64,000 nt of DNA from Chitinophaga agri (GCF_010093065.1 NZ_CP048113.1:558001-622000), one strand, 5' to 3'; counted from the first letter of the stretch, positions 37,801 to 46,793 are shown. The notes: generated by a model from the sequence alone, not told the origin. Made by a program: numbers and translations.

Positions 37801-37988
37801 GTTTCCGCCCGCGTTTTGAAGGACAGGTGAGTTTTGATGGCAGATTGAATATGAGAGGCCGGGTAGGACTACCGCCTTTCGGGATACTGGGTATACCATT
37901 CAATGTAACGGGTACGCAGAAGAATCCTGTTGTGAAGCTGAAACGCGGGAATGCGAAAGATTCACTTGATAGAGAAGATGCTGAATAA
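34893..37988 (+). CDS. AsmA-family envelope protein
   Basis: About 1031 residues from M-K-R-I-A-W-K (34893). An ATG at 34878 adds five residues. There is one N-terminal membrane anchor near 12-32 (L-L-G-I-L-V-L-L-F-L-L-P). The AsmA N-terminal pattern follows: K-I-K-T-W-A-N-N-S-I-T-T-E-L-D-F, then L-S-F-F-K-H-F-P-S-L-T-L-T-L-Y-D-V-S-L-K. A very long beta-rich region continues to an AsmA-like C-terminal part (L-S-L-K-K-I-K-L-K-G-F-R-M-L-N-A, F-E-G-Q-V-S-F-D-G-R). AsmA-like proteins are thought to bridge the periplasm and move phospholipids or help outer-membrane assembly. The gene overlaps or abuts the small membrane protein that follows. Confidence 0.92.
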   Translation: MKRIAWKSLKITSVSLLGILVLLFLLPLLFPGAVSKKIKTWANNSITTELDFSRARLSFFKHFPSLTLTLYDVSLKGSAPFEQDTLVTAAEVSLGVDLGSVFSKTLKIDEIYLTAGNIHVLADADGRPNYNIYQSAAPTKETTDSSGASIKIDRIQLDHCGIVYHDKSLGLYVRARDVNYVGKGDLESAKFDLYSKINITSLDLTYGEVPYIQSKKLHGDLVTRINTKSLNFTFERNDLKINQLPVRLHGAFSFLRNGYDMDFTLSSGASTLEALFSALPADYISWMEHTDVKGAAELNASLTGKYIARTNKMPDFTFNIKVRDGEIAHSGASSKVKDLRLDFQTRLPQMNTEKFYVSLDSLFFTLDKGYFRSSINMTGLYRPEIHARMDADIDMQQWGEAMGWDRFDLKGHFLSHLKADGRYIQYAVNNGPGHEADRVISSIPSFEFVSTLSNGYIKFDGVREPVHSIAFDMQASCPDNNYANVRVNVSKLNAEVLNNYIKGYLQLSNGQEPHVDASLKAVLHMTDVEKFYPLDGIDLGGDLNINILSKGTYKPAASLFPVTTAMLSMHNGSLQTKYYKHPIEKINVNAVLTDAAGSLQALKVDIKPVSFQFEGQPFTLKAALENFDNLCYNILASGVIDLGRIYKVLGKEGYDVQGLIKTELSLQGTQADAMSGQYANLNNRGSLTVRDVTVTAPHFPLPFHIENGVFRFEEDKMWFDQFDLRYGKSDIHLNGHLYNLIGYATQKSQPLQGAFTLKSNYLLADELKSYEMEESDGTPEPPHVVVIPGNLSLALTAHAEKVRFSGIDISKFHGQLQVANGSLQLMRTGFSIIDAPVTMDAQYTPLSEQSAAFDYRINARQFDIKRAYNEIRLFHDMATSAASASGTVGLDYHVSGRLDGNMHIVYSSLKGEGVLSLKKIKLKGFRMLNAVGNTTGRKDIKDPGLSEVDIRSSIANNIITIERTKLRIAGFRPRFEGQVSFDGRLNMRGRVGLPPFGILGIPFNVTGTQKNPVVKLKRGNAKDSLDREDAE

Positions 37989-38523
37989 GATGAATAGTTT
38001 CACTAAGATATATATCACCTTCACGGTCCTGGTCATTTTGGTCAGGACCGTTGATTATACTGCCGGTTTCAGTTTCCGCGGGTATTGGACAGATGCGATC
38101 ATATTGCTGATATGGGTGATCGCCTCTCTGGTGTTGTTCTGCTATCAGCGGCAGTTGAAATGGGTAAGGATCTATACCTCGATATTGGGCATTGGCGCCC
38201 TTTTATTTCTGCCAATGGCCGGTTTTCTGCTGCTGATGGGACAGGTGGGAATGCCGGGTTATCGTTTTGACTTTTACCGGGAAGTGCCAAATGGGCATAA
38301 TTTCGTGGTGACCAGGGAAATGGATACACCCCGGATAACGCTGTATAAGGTATGTGGACCATTTGAGCGAAGGCTGGCAGTCTTTTATCTGGAGGATTAT
38401 GAATATAGAAGTGTTGGGGCCCTCAGAAGGGCCGTTTCGGTGCAGGTCACGGAAACTGCGCGACATGTGGAAGCCACTTTTCTGTCACCGGATAGTGGTT
38501 CGACCTTTAGTACGGCATATTAG
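37978..38523 (+). CDS. Small membrane protein coupled to the AsmA-like gene
   Basis: About 181 residues with three hydrophobic segments (near 8-25, 33-52 and 60-85) followed by a soluble C-terminal domain of about 90 residues. An ATG at 37978 overlaps the AsmA stop by 11 bases. The ATG at 37990 starts one base after that stop and is an equal choice, while the longer frame from 37951 is unlikely. I do not recognise the domain. Tight coupling suggests translation together with the AsmA-like protein. Confidence 0.65.
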   Translation: MLNKMNSFTKIYITFTVLVILVRTVDYTAGFSFRGYWTDAIILLIWVIASLVLFCYQRQLKWVRIYTSILGIGALLFLPMAGFLLLMGQVGMPGYRFDFYREVPNGHNFVVTREMDTPRITLYKVCGPFERRLAVFYLEDYEYRSVGALRRAVSVQVTETARHVEATFLSPDSGSTFSTAY

Positions 38524-38546
38524 GCTGGAGCGGTACGTGCCGTGAG

Positions 38547-38570
38547 CTGCATCGCCGGTTTCAGATGCAG
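38547..38570. terminator. Weak hairpin between convergent genes
   Basis: A 7-bp perfect stem (C-T-G-C-A-T-C against G-A-T-G-C-A-G) with a 10-base loop between the small membrane protein and the convergent hydrolase. There is no clear T-run on either side, so its role as terminator is tentative. Confidence 0.35.
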
Positions 38571-38579
38571 GTTGTGGTA

Positions 38580-39422
38580 TTAGTGTTTGCTGAGGAAGTT
38601 TTCGATTATTGCCGTTGTTATGGCGGGTAATTGACTTGCTTTATCGGGTGCACAGATCTCTCCTATGTAATCACCGTGTCCGCCGGGTAGGATCACGAGT
38701 TGGGCATGTGGTAATGTACGTGATAGCAGAAGGGCATGTTCAGGCAGAATAACGTCTTTATCTGCACTAACTACCAGGGCAGGGGCCTGGATACTTTTGA
38801 CAGCTGCATCCGGAATATCTTTAAAAGCCACCATACGGCTGGCATCCCTGTTGAACATGGCCTGTAATCCTTTAGGGTCCGGATTGATCCTGCGATAGGC
38901 ATCTGCCAGTGGCGCCGGCATTTGTTCCAGCGTCGCGTGTTCCATTCCTTCAAAGAAGCCCGGTAGCATACCATCTCTTCTATAAAGTGCGGAAGCCAGT
39001 ATGAGTTTTCCAACCAGTTCCGGGTGACGGATCGCTATCTGCAGACAGGTAGTAGCGCCATTGCTAAAACCCATTATGTCTGCTTTAGTAATATGCAATT
39101 GTTGTAATAAGGCTGCTACATCGTCCGCATCCTGTTCGAAGGTCATGGCACGGTCTATATCAGCCGTATGGCCATGCGCCTGTAGTTCAATGGCGATGAC
39201 CTTGTGGTGTGCAGCCAGGCCGGGTAATATGCGTCCATAGGTGGTTTCAATGGTTGATCCTCCGCCATGCAGTAATACCAGTGGCATACCATTGCCATGT
39301 ATTTCATAATACAGTTTTAATCCGTTTACATCGGCATAGTGTCCGGTGTTGGTGGTCTGTGCGTTCATAGTCAGGTTTGTCATTGTCAGGAGTATCAGCA
39401 GGTACACTGTTTTTCTCAGCAT
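38580..39422 (-). CDS. Secreted alpha/beta hydrolase
   Basis: A 280-residue secreted protein (signal peptide cut near M-N-A-Q). The fold is shown by L-L-H-G-G-G-S, the nucleophile elbow G-F-S-N-G-A near residue 120, the acid in S-A-D-K-D-V-I and the His in G-G-H-G-D-Y. The Asn in the elbow (G-x-S-N-G) occurs in haloperoxidase and ester-hydrolase branches of the superfamily. The substrate is unknown. It follows the carboxylesterase gene in the same direction with about 100 bases between, so they may be co-transcribed. Confidence 0.88.
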   Translation of the reverse strand: MLRKTVYLLILLTMTNLTMNAQTTNTGHYADVNGLKLYYEIHGNGMPLVLLHGGGSTIETTYGRILPGLAAHHKVIAIELQAHGHTADIDRAMTFEQDADDVAALLQQLHITKADIMGFSNGATTCLQIAIRHPELVGKLILASALYRRDGMLPGFFEGMEHATLEQMPAPLADAYRRINPDPKGLQAMFNRDASRMVAFKDIPDAAVKSIQAPALVVSADKDVILPEHALLLSRTLPHAQLVILPGGHGDYIGEICAPDKASQLPAITTAIIENFLSKH

Positions 39423-39524
39423 GGGAGAATGTTTATGTGTGATGCAAACTTACATGCTACCATGCAATTACAGGCGGGCCGGATACGCCAAAATAGCGGG
39501 GCGCTCTGGTCATATCTGCAAAGA

Positions 39525-41012
39525 TCATCTGCCGTGTAAGATGAAACCCATTGTCGGGTGGTCAGCATCTTCATAGTCGTCCAGCACCGTTTCCCGGCTG
39601 TTATTGTCAAACAACATCCCCCGTTTATTTTCATCATACGGAGTCCATAACTGGTAACCTTTGATGAAGTTTGTCCACTGCTGATGCATGAAGGTCGCGA
39701 GCGCCGGATTGGGCGGAGGCGTACCTTCACCGGGCACATACCAGATGTAGGCCAGCTCGTCCGCATGTGTTGCGGGAGCGCCGTTTTTAGGTTGTTCGAA
39801 TGAATACAGCCAGACCTTTTCACTGCCGGCGGCCAGTGCTTTTGCGAGGCGGAAGGTATGTAGCTGATACATGTATCTGCTTAGTGTGATGATAGCGGCC
39901 GTGTCAACGGGTTTGTCCTGGATCCGTTGCCAGGCGCGATAGGCATAAGGATGATTATCGCCGAACCAGTCCCTTAATGCAATGGAATCAGGCGTATACA
40001 GCCTACGGTCTATATTCATAAACAATATAGCCTCTGCCTTGTTGGTACCGAGCAATACCCTTATCCTTTTATCCGGATGTTCTCTTACATATGCGAGCGC
40101 ATCTTTTTTAATAAGAACACCGTCTGTCACCGGACCAAAATAATTCGTCCCTTTGGGGCCTCCCAGTACTTTAGCCTGGGCGGCGATCAGTGTAGCTGCC
40201 GGTAATTCAACCAGTGCTGCCGGACTATTCACTCCCAGTGTATCCATTACACGCTGGCGGATGGCTCTTGCCGTTTGTATATCCCGGATACAATTTACGG
40301 CACCGCTTTCGAGGATCAGCTGCTGGAACTTCCCTTTTGCAGCCGGTGCCACCAGGAGTGCGGAGATCAGCTTCGCGCCTGCAGATTCTCCCATGACTGT
40401 CACCCGGGAGGGGTCTCCTCCAAAGGCACGGATATTTTTTTGGATCCACTGGAGTGCCATGATACAGTCCAGCAGGCCGTTATTGCCTGATGCCCTATAA
40501 CCTGGCACATCATCCATATACAGGAACCCGAATACCCCTAACCGGTAGTTGATGGTTATGCAGATAATACTATCCCTGTCCGAAAAGGCTTGTCCGTTCA
40601 TACCGATGCCGCTGCCTCCTGTCATACCGCCACCATGTACCCACACGACAACCGGCATCTTTCTAACTGGCTTAACTGTCGGCGTATACAGATTTAGGGT
40701 GAGGCAGTTTTCATCACCCGTCATACTCCTGCTTTCTCCGTTATACTGCGGCGCGATATTGCCGAACGCTGTGCATGACAATGTATCCTTCCAGGCGGGC
40801 ATTGGCACTGGTGGTTTAAAACGCTGGTTGCCGGCAGGAGGGGCTGCGTACGGGATACCTTTAAAGACGAGGCTTCCTTTCTCCGTGGTGCCACGGATGT
40901 AACCCCGGGATGTCTTCACAACGGTACCGGTTTGGGCTGACAGTGTCAATGCCGGTAGCAGGCATACAAGGAGCGTAAGTGTCGTACGTAACGAGGAAAG
41001 GATCATGGTCAT
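39525..41012 (-). CDS. Type B carboxylesterase
   Basis: A 495-residue secreted enzyme with a signal peptide (L-T-L-S-A-Q). It has the family motifs: oxyanion hole V-W-V-H-G-G-G, nucleophile elbow G-E-S-A-G-A, acid in the G-T-N-K-A-E-A region and catalytic His in A-T-H-A-D-E-L-A-Y-I-W. It hydrolyses carboxylic esters and may remove acyl groups from plant material, but nothing in the neighbourhood fixes the substrate. It lies downstream of the RiPP operon in the same direction (72 bases after its last gene) but its signal peptide and family give no reason to place it in that pathway. Confidence 0.92.
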   Translation of the reverse strand: MTMILSSLRTTLTLLVCLLPALTLSAQTGTVVKTSRGYIRGTTEKGSLVFKGIPYAAPPAGNQRFKPPVPMPAWKDTLSCTAFGNIAPQYNGESRSMTGDENCLTLNLYTPTVKPVRKMPVVVWVHGGGMTGGSGIGMNGQAFSDRDSIICITINYRLGVFGFLYMDDVPGYRASGNNGLLDCIMALQWIQKNIRAFGGDPSRVTVMGESAGAKLISALLVAPAAKGKFQQLILESGAVNCIRDIQTARAIRQRVMDTLGVNSPAALVELPAATLIAAQAKVLGGPKGTNYFGPVTDGVLIKKDALAYVREHPDKRIRVLLGTNKAEAILFMNIDRRLYTPDSIALRDWFGDNHPYAYRAWQRIQDKPVDTAAIITLSRYMYQLHTFRLAKALAAGSEKVWLYSFEQPKNGAPATHADELAYIWYVPGEGTPPPNPALATFMHQQWTNFIKGYQLWTPYDENKRGMLFDNNSRETVLDDYEDADHPTMGFILHGR

Positions 41013-41084
41013 AACGGCGGTTAGTGGGGCCCAAAATAATAATTTTGTTTGGGGAATGGGAAAGAATTAGTTAATATCATCTCA

Positions 41085-42233
41085 TCAGGCCGTCAGTTTA
41101 TTTATTTCCGCAAAGACTTTACTATTAAAATCATACGGTTGTCCTGTCAGGTTATACAGAGGTAACAGGTCAGTATACTGTTGCTCAAAAGCTTCGTACT
41201 GCGCAAGGAACAGCGCATACCACCCGGCCCCTTCCTCCTGGAATATATTGAGCTCTGCAAACATATCCAGCGACAGCTTAAACCGCTGCATATGGAAGAT
41301 AAACCGGCCCTTGATATCATCCTGCTGCAAACGTGTGAATCCGGGCTTGTCAATACAGCCCTGTAAGGTTTTGGTGATCTCCATGAAGGTGAACATGCCG
41401 TGGAAGAACAGGTATACACTGGGGTAATGACCAGGATTGCCAACCAAATCTCCCAGGGGAGTGTTATGGCTGATGGTGAACAGGTGTTGTTTTGTTTCGT
41501 AGGTGAGCGTGAAGTAAGTGACATGCGCACCTTCGTGAGAGATGTGGTCAGCGAAGAAAATTTCATCGTCCCATGGATTGACATGCAGGAAGATCATGTT
41601 GTGGGCCGATAGTACAGCGAAGGAATTCTGGTGGGTGGCAGTGAAGAGCATCGCCTTCTTCAGATTTTTGAGCAGCAGTCCGAAGTGATCCGGGTTTAGC
41701 TGCCGGATAAGTTCCATGCCTTTATTGAACGATGTCAGGTGTTGCTGATGTAAGCCTGCCACATGGACGTCTTCAGGAGGGTTGCCCTGTTCGGTGAATA
41801 CATTCATGAGCAGCGGGTGATGGTCAGTAACGATCTCTATGCCATGATCACTGTAGAGTAGGGGTTCGAACGTAAAGGGGATCTCGTTTTCTCCATCGAG
41901 TAACGTCATAGTATCGCCGGTTGTACGAAGCAGGAGAGCGCTGCCGGTGAACGAGGTGCGAAGGTAACCGGTATTAGGTAGGTAGATGAGCCCATTGCAG
42001 TTTGGAAACACAGTGATGAGTGGTTTCCTGGATCGCTCATAACCATAAATGATGCAGTCCAGCCATTTGTTGTCCTGCTGTTGCAGATAGGTGTATAGCA
42101 AGGGCTCCAGGTAAATGTTGTCATTGTAAAAATCAATGCGCTGGAAGATATCTTTATGTCTGGCATAGAGTAGTTTCTTTACGGAGTCAACAACGGCGCC
42201 CAGATGATCTTCAAAGTTCTCATAGTAGTTCAT
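41085..42233 (-). CDS. HExxH-motif putative peptide maturation protein (RiPP cluster)
   Basis: A 382-residue cytoplasmic protein with no signal peptide or membrane span. It carries H-E-G-A-H at residues 233-237 in the context F-F-A-D-H-I-S-H-E-G-A-H-V-T-Y-F, a zinc-metallohydrolase signature. The region is preceded by a strand with I-F-L-H-V-N-P-W-D-D-E. HExxH proteins of this general kind occur beside ribosomal peptide natural-product genes, where they are thought to act on the peptide. I place it there by context and motif, not by a confirmed family match. It starts one base after the HlyD stop and is the last gene of the run gwsG, small ORF, gwsS, ABC, HlyD, HExxH. Confidence 0.7.
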   Translation of the reverse strand: MNYYENFEDHLGAVVDSVKKLLYARHKDIFQRIDFYNDNIYLEPLLYTYLQQQDNKWLDCIIYGYERSRKPLITVFPNCNGLIYLPNTGYLRTSFTGSALLLRTTGDTMTLLDGENEIPFTFEPLLYSDHGIEIVTDHHPLLMNVFTEQGNPPEDVHVAGLHQQHLTSFNKGMELIRQLNPDHFGLLLKNLKKAMLFTATHQNSFAVLSAHNMIFLHVNPWDDEIFFADHISHEGAHVTYFTLTYETKQHLFTISHNTPLGDLVGNPGHYPSVYLFFHGMFTFMEITKTLQGCIDKPGFTRLQQDDIKGRFIFHMQRFKLSLDMFAELNIFQEEGAGWYALFLAQYEAFEQQYTDLLPLYNLTGQPYDFNSKVFAEINKLTA

Positions 42234-42234
42234 A

Positions 42235-43536
42235 TCAATAGGTATTTTTATTAATGATGGAATTAAATAGTCTGTCGTACAAGGTGAGATCCTCTACGAT
42301 GATATCCGCCTGACCGGTGAGTTCACTTTTGTTGTCCAGGGGTTTGTGTAATGTGGTCACCAGGTGGTTGGGGAGCTGTACTTTCACACTGTAGAAGCCT
42401 TCTTTGACAGCAGCAGATATGGCAGTGACAGTGCCTTTTAACATGCCGTATTCAGTATACGGATAGTTGTTCAGCCGGATATTACATTTTAGTCCTACCC
42501 TTACTTTACCCGAGTTGGTGACCGGTAGTTTGGCAATAGCAAAATATTCCTCTCCGGATACTGGCGTGACGGTAAAGACCTTCTGTTCATTACTCAGGAA
42601 CTGATCAGCCGTTCTGATATCGTAAAAGTTCAATACGCCGCTTACCGGTGCGTCGAGTACATATTTATTTTGCCATTCAGTAAGCTGGAAGGTAAGGTCA
42701 CTATAGGACTGAAAGATGTTTTTACGCAGGGTGAACAAGGTGTTGTCATAGTCAGCGGCAAGGGTAACATTCTCTTTGTTGAGTGCCTGTTCCTGCAGCT
42801 GATTGTTAATCCGGCTGTTGTTGAGTTCTTCGAGGATGTTCTGTGTATTGAGATAGCTGATCTCTTTCTGTTCCACTTCTGTTTTGGCAATCACGCGCAT
42901 GCTATCCAGCAGTTTGTTCCTGTCGAAGTCCGATTTGGATAACAGACTCTGACGTTGCAGGATGGTCAGTTTATTTTGTAGCTGTTTGTTAAGCGCGTTC
43001 ATGCTTTTCGCCCTGTCCGCATTGATGGTGAGCTGCCGGTGCTGGATATTCAGACGGTTAAACAGGCGGAGTTCTTCCACGCTTTTGTAAAAGCGGGCAT
43101 ATCCTGACTGCATATCACCAAGAGCGGTCAGCTCCTCGAATTTCACCGTATCTATTTTTTCCCAGAATGCAGGGCCTTTTACATTTTTAAGGATGTCGCG
43201 CAGCCGCAGGACTTCCTGGTAGCTGGCACTGTTGTATAATACCATGACCCATTCACCAGCGGTGACGGTGTCCTGGTCGGCCTTTAGCAGACTTACAATC
43301 CGGCTGCTGACACGGTTGTGTACGGTCACGGGTGGCGTATTGGTTGTCACCACTGCTTCAGTTGTGATGACATCCGGATAGCGTACGATCTTCATCCCGA
43401 TGATGATGATGAGCAGTATCACCAGCATGCCGGTGCTGCCATAGGTAATGATCCGGGAGGGAACCTTGTCCAGTATATCCTGGAAGTATTCGCTGCGGAC
43501 ATTGATCCTGCTTATTTTTTGTTCGTCAATTGGCAA
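42235..43536 (-). CDS. HlyD-family membrane fusion protein (RiPP exporter)
   Basis: A 433-residue periplasmic adaptor. A short cytoplasmic N-terminus is followed by one membrane span near 33-52 (G-M-L-V-I-L-L-I-I-I-I-G), a lipoyl-like half-motif (V-H-N-R-V-S-S-R-I-V-S-L-L), a long coiled coil (about 140-260, repeated Leu/Gln/Asn), the second lipoyl half (D-A-P-V-S-G-V-L-N-F) and a beta-barrel region. It should link the C39-ABC transporter to the outer membrane. Its start overlaps the ABC gene by 11 bases, which indicates coupled translation. Confidence 0.9.
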   Translation of the reverse strand: MPIDEQKISRINVRSEYFQDILDKVPSRIITYGSTGMLVILLIIIIGMKIVRYPDVITTEAVVTTNTPPVTVHNRVSSRIVSLLKADQDTVTAGEWVMVLYNSASYQEVLRLRDILKNVKGPAFWEKIDTVKFEELTALGDMQSGYARFYKSVEELRLFNRLNIQHRQLTINADRAKSMNALNKQLQNKLTILQRQSLLSKSDFDRNKLLDSMRVIAKTEVEQKEISYLNTQNILEELNNSRINNQLQEQALNKENVTLAADYDNTLFTLRKNIFQSYSDLTFQLTEWQNKYVLDAPVSGVLNFYDIRTADQFLSNEQKVFTVTPVSGEEYFAIAKLPVTNSGKVRVGLKCNIRLNNYPYTEYGMLKGTVTAISAAVKEGFYSVKVQLPNHLVTTLHKPLDNKSELTGQADIIVEDLTLYDRLFNSIINKNTY

Positions 43537-45748
43537 TTTCTAACTGATTTTTGATTAATGTATGATAGTAGCCCCTGCGCTCTACGAGTTCTTCATGGCG
43601 GCCTATTTCCCTGATCTCACCTTTGTCCAGCACGATGATCTGGTCAGCCCGTCGAACAGTACTGAGGCGGTGTGCAATGATGATCACGGTTTTGCCTTCG
43701 AAGAAGGTGTCCAGGTTTTCTACGATCTTTCTTTCATTATTGGCGTCGAGCGCACTTGTAGCTTCATCGAAGAAGAGGAATTCGGGATTTTTGTAAACGG
43801 CCCTGGCGATCAGGATACGCTGTCGTTGTCCGCCACTCAGTGTTCTGCCACTGGACCCCGCCGCGCCAATGATGGAGTTGAACCCGGCAGGCAAAGCATT
43901 GATCAGTTCCTCTATGTTGGCTATTCTGGCGGCGTTCAGCAGTTTGTTAATGTCGACGTTTTCATCGCTTGCCGATTCGGTGATGTTCTGTGTGATCGTA
44001 TCGGAGAAGATGTATCCATCCTGCATCACGGTGCCGCAGAGGGAACGCCAGTTGTCGGAGTCAATATGCCGCAGATTGTAATTGCCTACCATGATGTCGC
44101 CGGCGGTGGGCAGGTAGAGTTTGAGGAGTAGCTTAAGCAGTGTTGTCTTACCGCTGCCGCTGTCTCCCACGATGGCAGTTATTTTACCGCGCGGAATGGT
44201 CAGGTTCAGGTTCTTCAATACAGGCGCATTCAGATCTTTCACATAGGAGAATGTGAGGTCTTTGATATGTATATCATAGTTCTGAGCGGGGATCTTCATA
44301 AGCGAGTGATCGTTCAGCTGTTCCTGCTCGGGCGTAATATGGTCGATATCAGCGAACCTGTCCATGCTGAGGCGTGCGTCCTGTACGGAACGGAAGAAGC
44401 TCACCAGGCCGAGCATGGGACCGTTGATCTGGCCTACGATGTATTGGATAGCCAGCATGACGCCCAGGCTGATCTGTCCGTCCATTACCAGCAGGGCAGA
44501 GGAAAAGGTGATGAGGATATTTTTCACCTCATTGATGACGTTACCACCAATGCTTTGAAACTGCGTCAGCTTAAGAGAGGATACAGATGTTTTGAAGTAA
44601 TCGACCCTTACCCGTTCCCAGTCGCGTATATGTTTTCTTTCAGAGCCGTTCACCTTTACTTCCTGTATGCCCCCGACGATCTGTATGAGCTTACTGTTCA
44701 TGCCGGATGAGGAGTCAAACCGGCGGAAGTCCAGCTCCGCGCGTTTCTTCATGAATGCCCATACCCAGGTTGTATACAAGGCGATACCCACAATGAAGAT
44801 TAAGAAGATGCTCCAGCTGTAGTAGGCCAGCACTCCCAGGAAGATAGTGGCATTGAGATAGGAAAAAAAGGCATCAGGAGCTGTAGACAGAAAGGCGTCC
44901 AGCCGGGAAGATTCATTGATGCGCTGTACGATGTCACCAGGTGTTTTGGAGTCGAAGAACGAGACCGTTTTGCTGAGCAGCTTGACAAGGTAGTCCGAAG
45001 AGATGAGCATGTTGATACGGGCGGCTACATACAGCAACAGCCAGCTCCGGATAGCCGCTATGAACGACATACTGAAGAAGAGCATCAGCTGTGCGAGGAG
45101 CAGCACGTAGACGAAGTTCAGGTTATTGAGATTAATGCCCTTGTCTACCAGCTTTTGTGTGAGGAAGGGGAGTACGAGTTGCAGGATACTACCCAGGAAT
45201 AATCCGAGGAAGATCTGCAGGATATATCGGCTGTAATTTTTTATATAGGGGAAAAGTCCCAGCAGTCCTTTTGCCGCTTCGGTATTCTTTTGCTCAAAGA
45301 ACCGGGAAGAAGGCTCCATCAGTAACACGATGCCTTTTGTCGTCTCATCGGCCAGCGCATTGTTCTGCCAGGCTTCGATGAACTCTTTTTTGCTGTAGGT
45401 CAGCAAACCATGAGAGGGGTCGGCTACTTTGATCATTCCTTTCTCAAAGGCGTATACAATGAGGAAGTGGCGGTCGCGCCAGTAGGTAACACAGGGCAGG
45501 GGCGCTTTTTGTTCCAGTACTTCATAGGAGATGGAAGCAGGAACAGTTTTGAATCCCAGTGTTTCAGCACCTTTCATCAGTGATTTGATGGTGATACCAT
45601 CCGGCGTGATGTTACAGATGTCGCGCAGGTGTTCGGAGCTGAAATTCCGTCCGTAGAATTTGGAGATGATCTTCAGACAGGCGGGTCCGCAGTCAAACTG
45701 ATCTATCTGTTTGAAAAACGGGAATTTCTTTTTCTTGAATAGATTCAT
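43526..45748 (-). CDS. Peptidase-containing ABC transporter (C39 type) for peptide export
   Basis: A 740-residue protein with three parts. An N-terminal C39 cysteine peptidase (about 1-140) has catalytic Cys in Q-F-D-C-G-P-A-C, His in W-R-D-R-H-F-L-I-V-Y and Asp in V-A-D-P-S-H-G. Six membrane spans occupy about 160-440. An ATP-binding domain has Walker A G-D-S-G-S-G-K-T-T, signature L-S-G-G-Q-R-Q-R and Walker B F-L-F-F-D-E-A-T. Such transporters cut the leader of a peptide at a double-Gly-type site while exporting the core. The gene follows gwsS with 41 bases between and should handle the precursors encoded upstream. Confidence 0.96.
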   Translation of the reverse strand: MNLFKKKKFPFFKQIDQFDCGPACLKIISKFYGRNFSSEHLRDICNITPDGITIKSLMKGAETLGFKTVPASISYEVLEQKAPLPCVTYWRDRHFLIVYAFEKGMIKVADPSHGLLTYSKKEFIEAWQNNALADETTKGIVLLMEPSSRFFEQKNTEAAKGLLGLFPYIKNYSRYILQIFLGLFLGSILQLVLPFLTQKLVDKGINLNNLNFVYVLLLAQLMLFFSMSFIAAIRSWLLLYVAARINMLISSDYLVKLLSKTVSFFDSKTPGDIVQRINESSRLDAFLSTAPDAFFSYLNATIFLGVLAYYSWSIFLIFIVGIALYTTWVWAFMKKRAELDFRRFDSSSGMNSKLIQIVGGIQEVKVNGSERKHIRDWERVRVDYFKTSVSSLKLTQFQSIGGNVINEVKNILITFSSALLVMDGQISLGVMLAIQYIVGQINGPMLGLVSFFRSVQDARLSMDRFADIDHITPEQEQLNDHSLMKIPAQNYDIHIKDLTFSYVKDLNAPVLKNLNLTIPRGKITAIVGDSGSGKTTLLKLLLKLYLPTAGDIMVGNYNLRHIDSDNWRSLCGTVMQDGYIFSDTITQNITESASDENVDINKLLNAARIANIEELINALPAGFNSIIGAAGSSGRTLSGGQRQRILIARAVYKNPEFLFFDEATSALDANNERKIVENLDTFFEGKTVIIIAHRLSTVRRADQIIVLDKGEIREIGRHEELVERRGYYHTLIKNQLEIAN

Positions 45749-45789
45749 AGCACTTGGCTCTTATGGTAAACAATTGCACAGGATCTCTT

Positions 45790-46791
45790 TTACCAGGTGT
45801 TTTCCTGCTGATTGAACGTGCACATATCTGTTTTGTAATACTTGTCGTTTTCCTGCCTGATATCACTGTTACTGACGCAGGCATAACGGTATTGACAATT
45901 TTTACAGTCTTCGATCTGGTCATTGGAAAGCAGCCATTTTTCGCGGAATGCAGGGAGGTTGATGACGGTCTCCAGTTTTTGTTCATTCGCGTGGCCAAAA
46001 CTCCGGGCATGGGATATATAATTCCGGATGTTCCCATTACTGTCTATGGCTACTTTCCGGTTCAGGCCCAGGTTGTGCGACTGGGCTTCCGTAAAGCTGA
46101 TAATGTTGGGAGAGAACCTTTCCGGCCGGATCTTTTCACGGGTTTCCTGCCTGATGTCTTTTTTGAAGGCGACCACTTTTCTGCCAAAACGGTCGTTGTC
46201 ATTATAAAGAATGGCATCTGCTGCCGCAGCATATACGAATACCCTGCGCAGGCGGGGTTGCAGATCCATGAGGGACACCCATTGTGTTGCATCAGTCTCG
46301 CCGGCAGGGGCCATGATCTCACAATAGCTGATCTGTGTACCGGAAAGCGCCTTCAGTATCACCTGCGTTATCTGAGCGGTACTGAAGCAACGAAGGAGCC
46401 GTATCTGTATTGCCTGGCAATTCAGTTCATTGAGTTGTGCAATGACTGCAGAAAATGAATAGCTATCAGTATCGTCCAGTTCCAGGATCGCATTGGTGAT
46501 ATGACGGGGCATCTCCCAGGAAAGATCGATATCGGGGAAGCGTTCGGGTTCTGTAGTATAGAACGCAATTTCTTTTTCTACGAACTTGTTCATGAACTGT
46601 TTGATCTGGGGATAGCGGGTCTCGCCATAAACCTCCGGTAGTTGTCCGACAGGCGTTGATGTTGCTTCCCGGAGAATATCGAGGAAGGCATTGGGGAGAT
46701 CGTAAATAACGGAGCGGTCCAGGTCATAAATGGCACTGCTGTGTTGACCAGCCACAATCCGGCAGGATGCGAAGAATCTAAACCATTCCAT
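45790..46791 (-). CDS. gwsS: SPASM-domain peptide maturase of a grasp-with-spasm system
   Basis: A 333-residue protein. The N-terminus has the family pattern F-R-F-F-A-S-C-R-I-V-A-G with S-A-I-Y-D-L-D-R-S-V-I-Y-D-L-P. The middle has D-L-S-W-E-M-P-R-H-I-T-N-A-I-L-E-L-D. The C-terminal SPASM region has cysteines in C-K-N-C-Q-Y-R-Y-A-C and a later Cys in T-D-M-C-T-F. There is no C-x-x-x-C-x-x-C, so a normal radical-SAM cluster site is absent, as in this family. It works with the ATP-grasp enzyme on a precursor peptide. It starts directly after a small ORF that fills the gap to gwsG. Confidence 0.85.
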   Translation of the reverse strand: MEWFRFFASCRIVAGQHSSAIYDLDRSVIYDLPNAFLDILREATSTPVGQLPEVYGETRYPQIKQFMNKFVEKEIAFYTTEPERFPDIDLSWEMPRHITNAILELDDTDSYSFSAVIAQLNELNCQAIQIRLLRCFSTAQITQVILKALSGTQISYCEIMAPAGETDATQWVSLMDLQPRLRRVFVYAAAADAILYNDNDRFGRKVVAFKKDIRQETREKIRPERFSPNIISFTEAQSHNLGLNRKVAIDSNGNIRNYISHARSFGHANEQKLETVINLPAFREKWLLSNDQIEDCKNCQYRYACVSNSDIRQENDKYYKTDMCTFNQQENTW

Positions 46792-46793
46792 CG

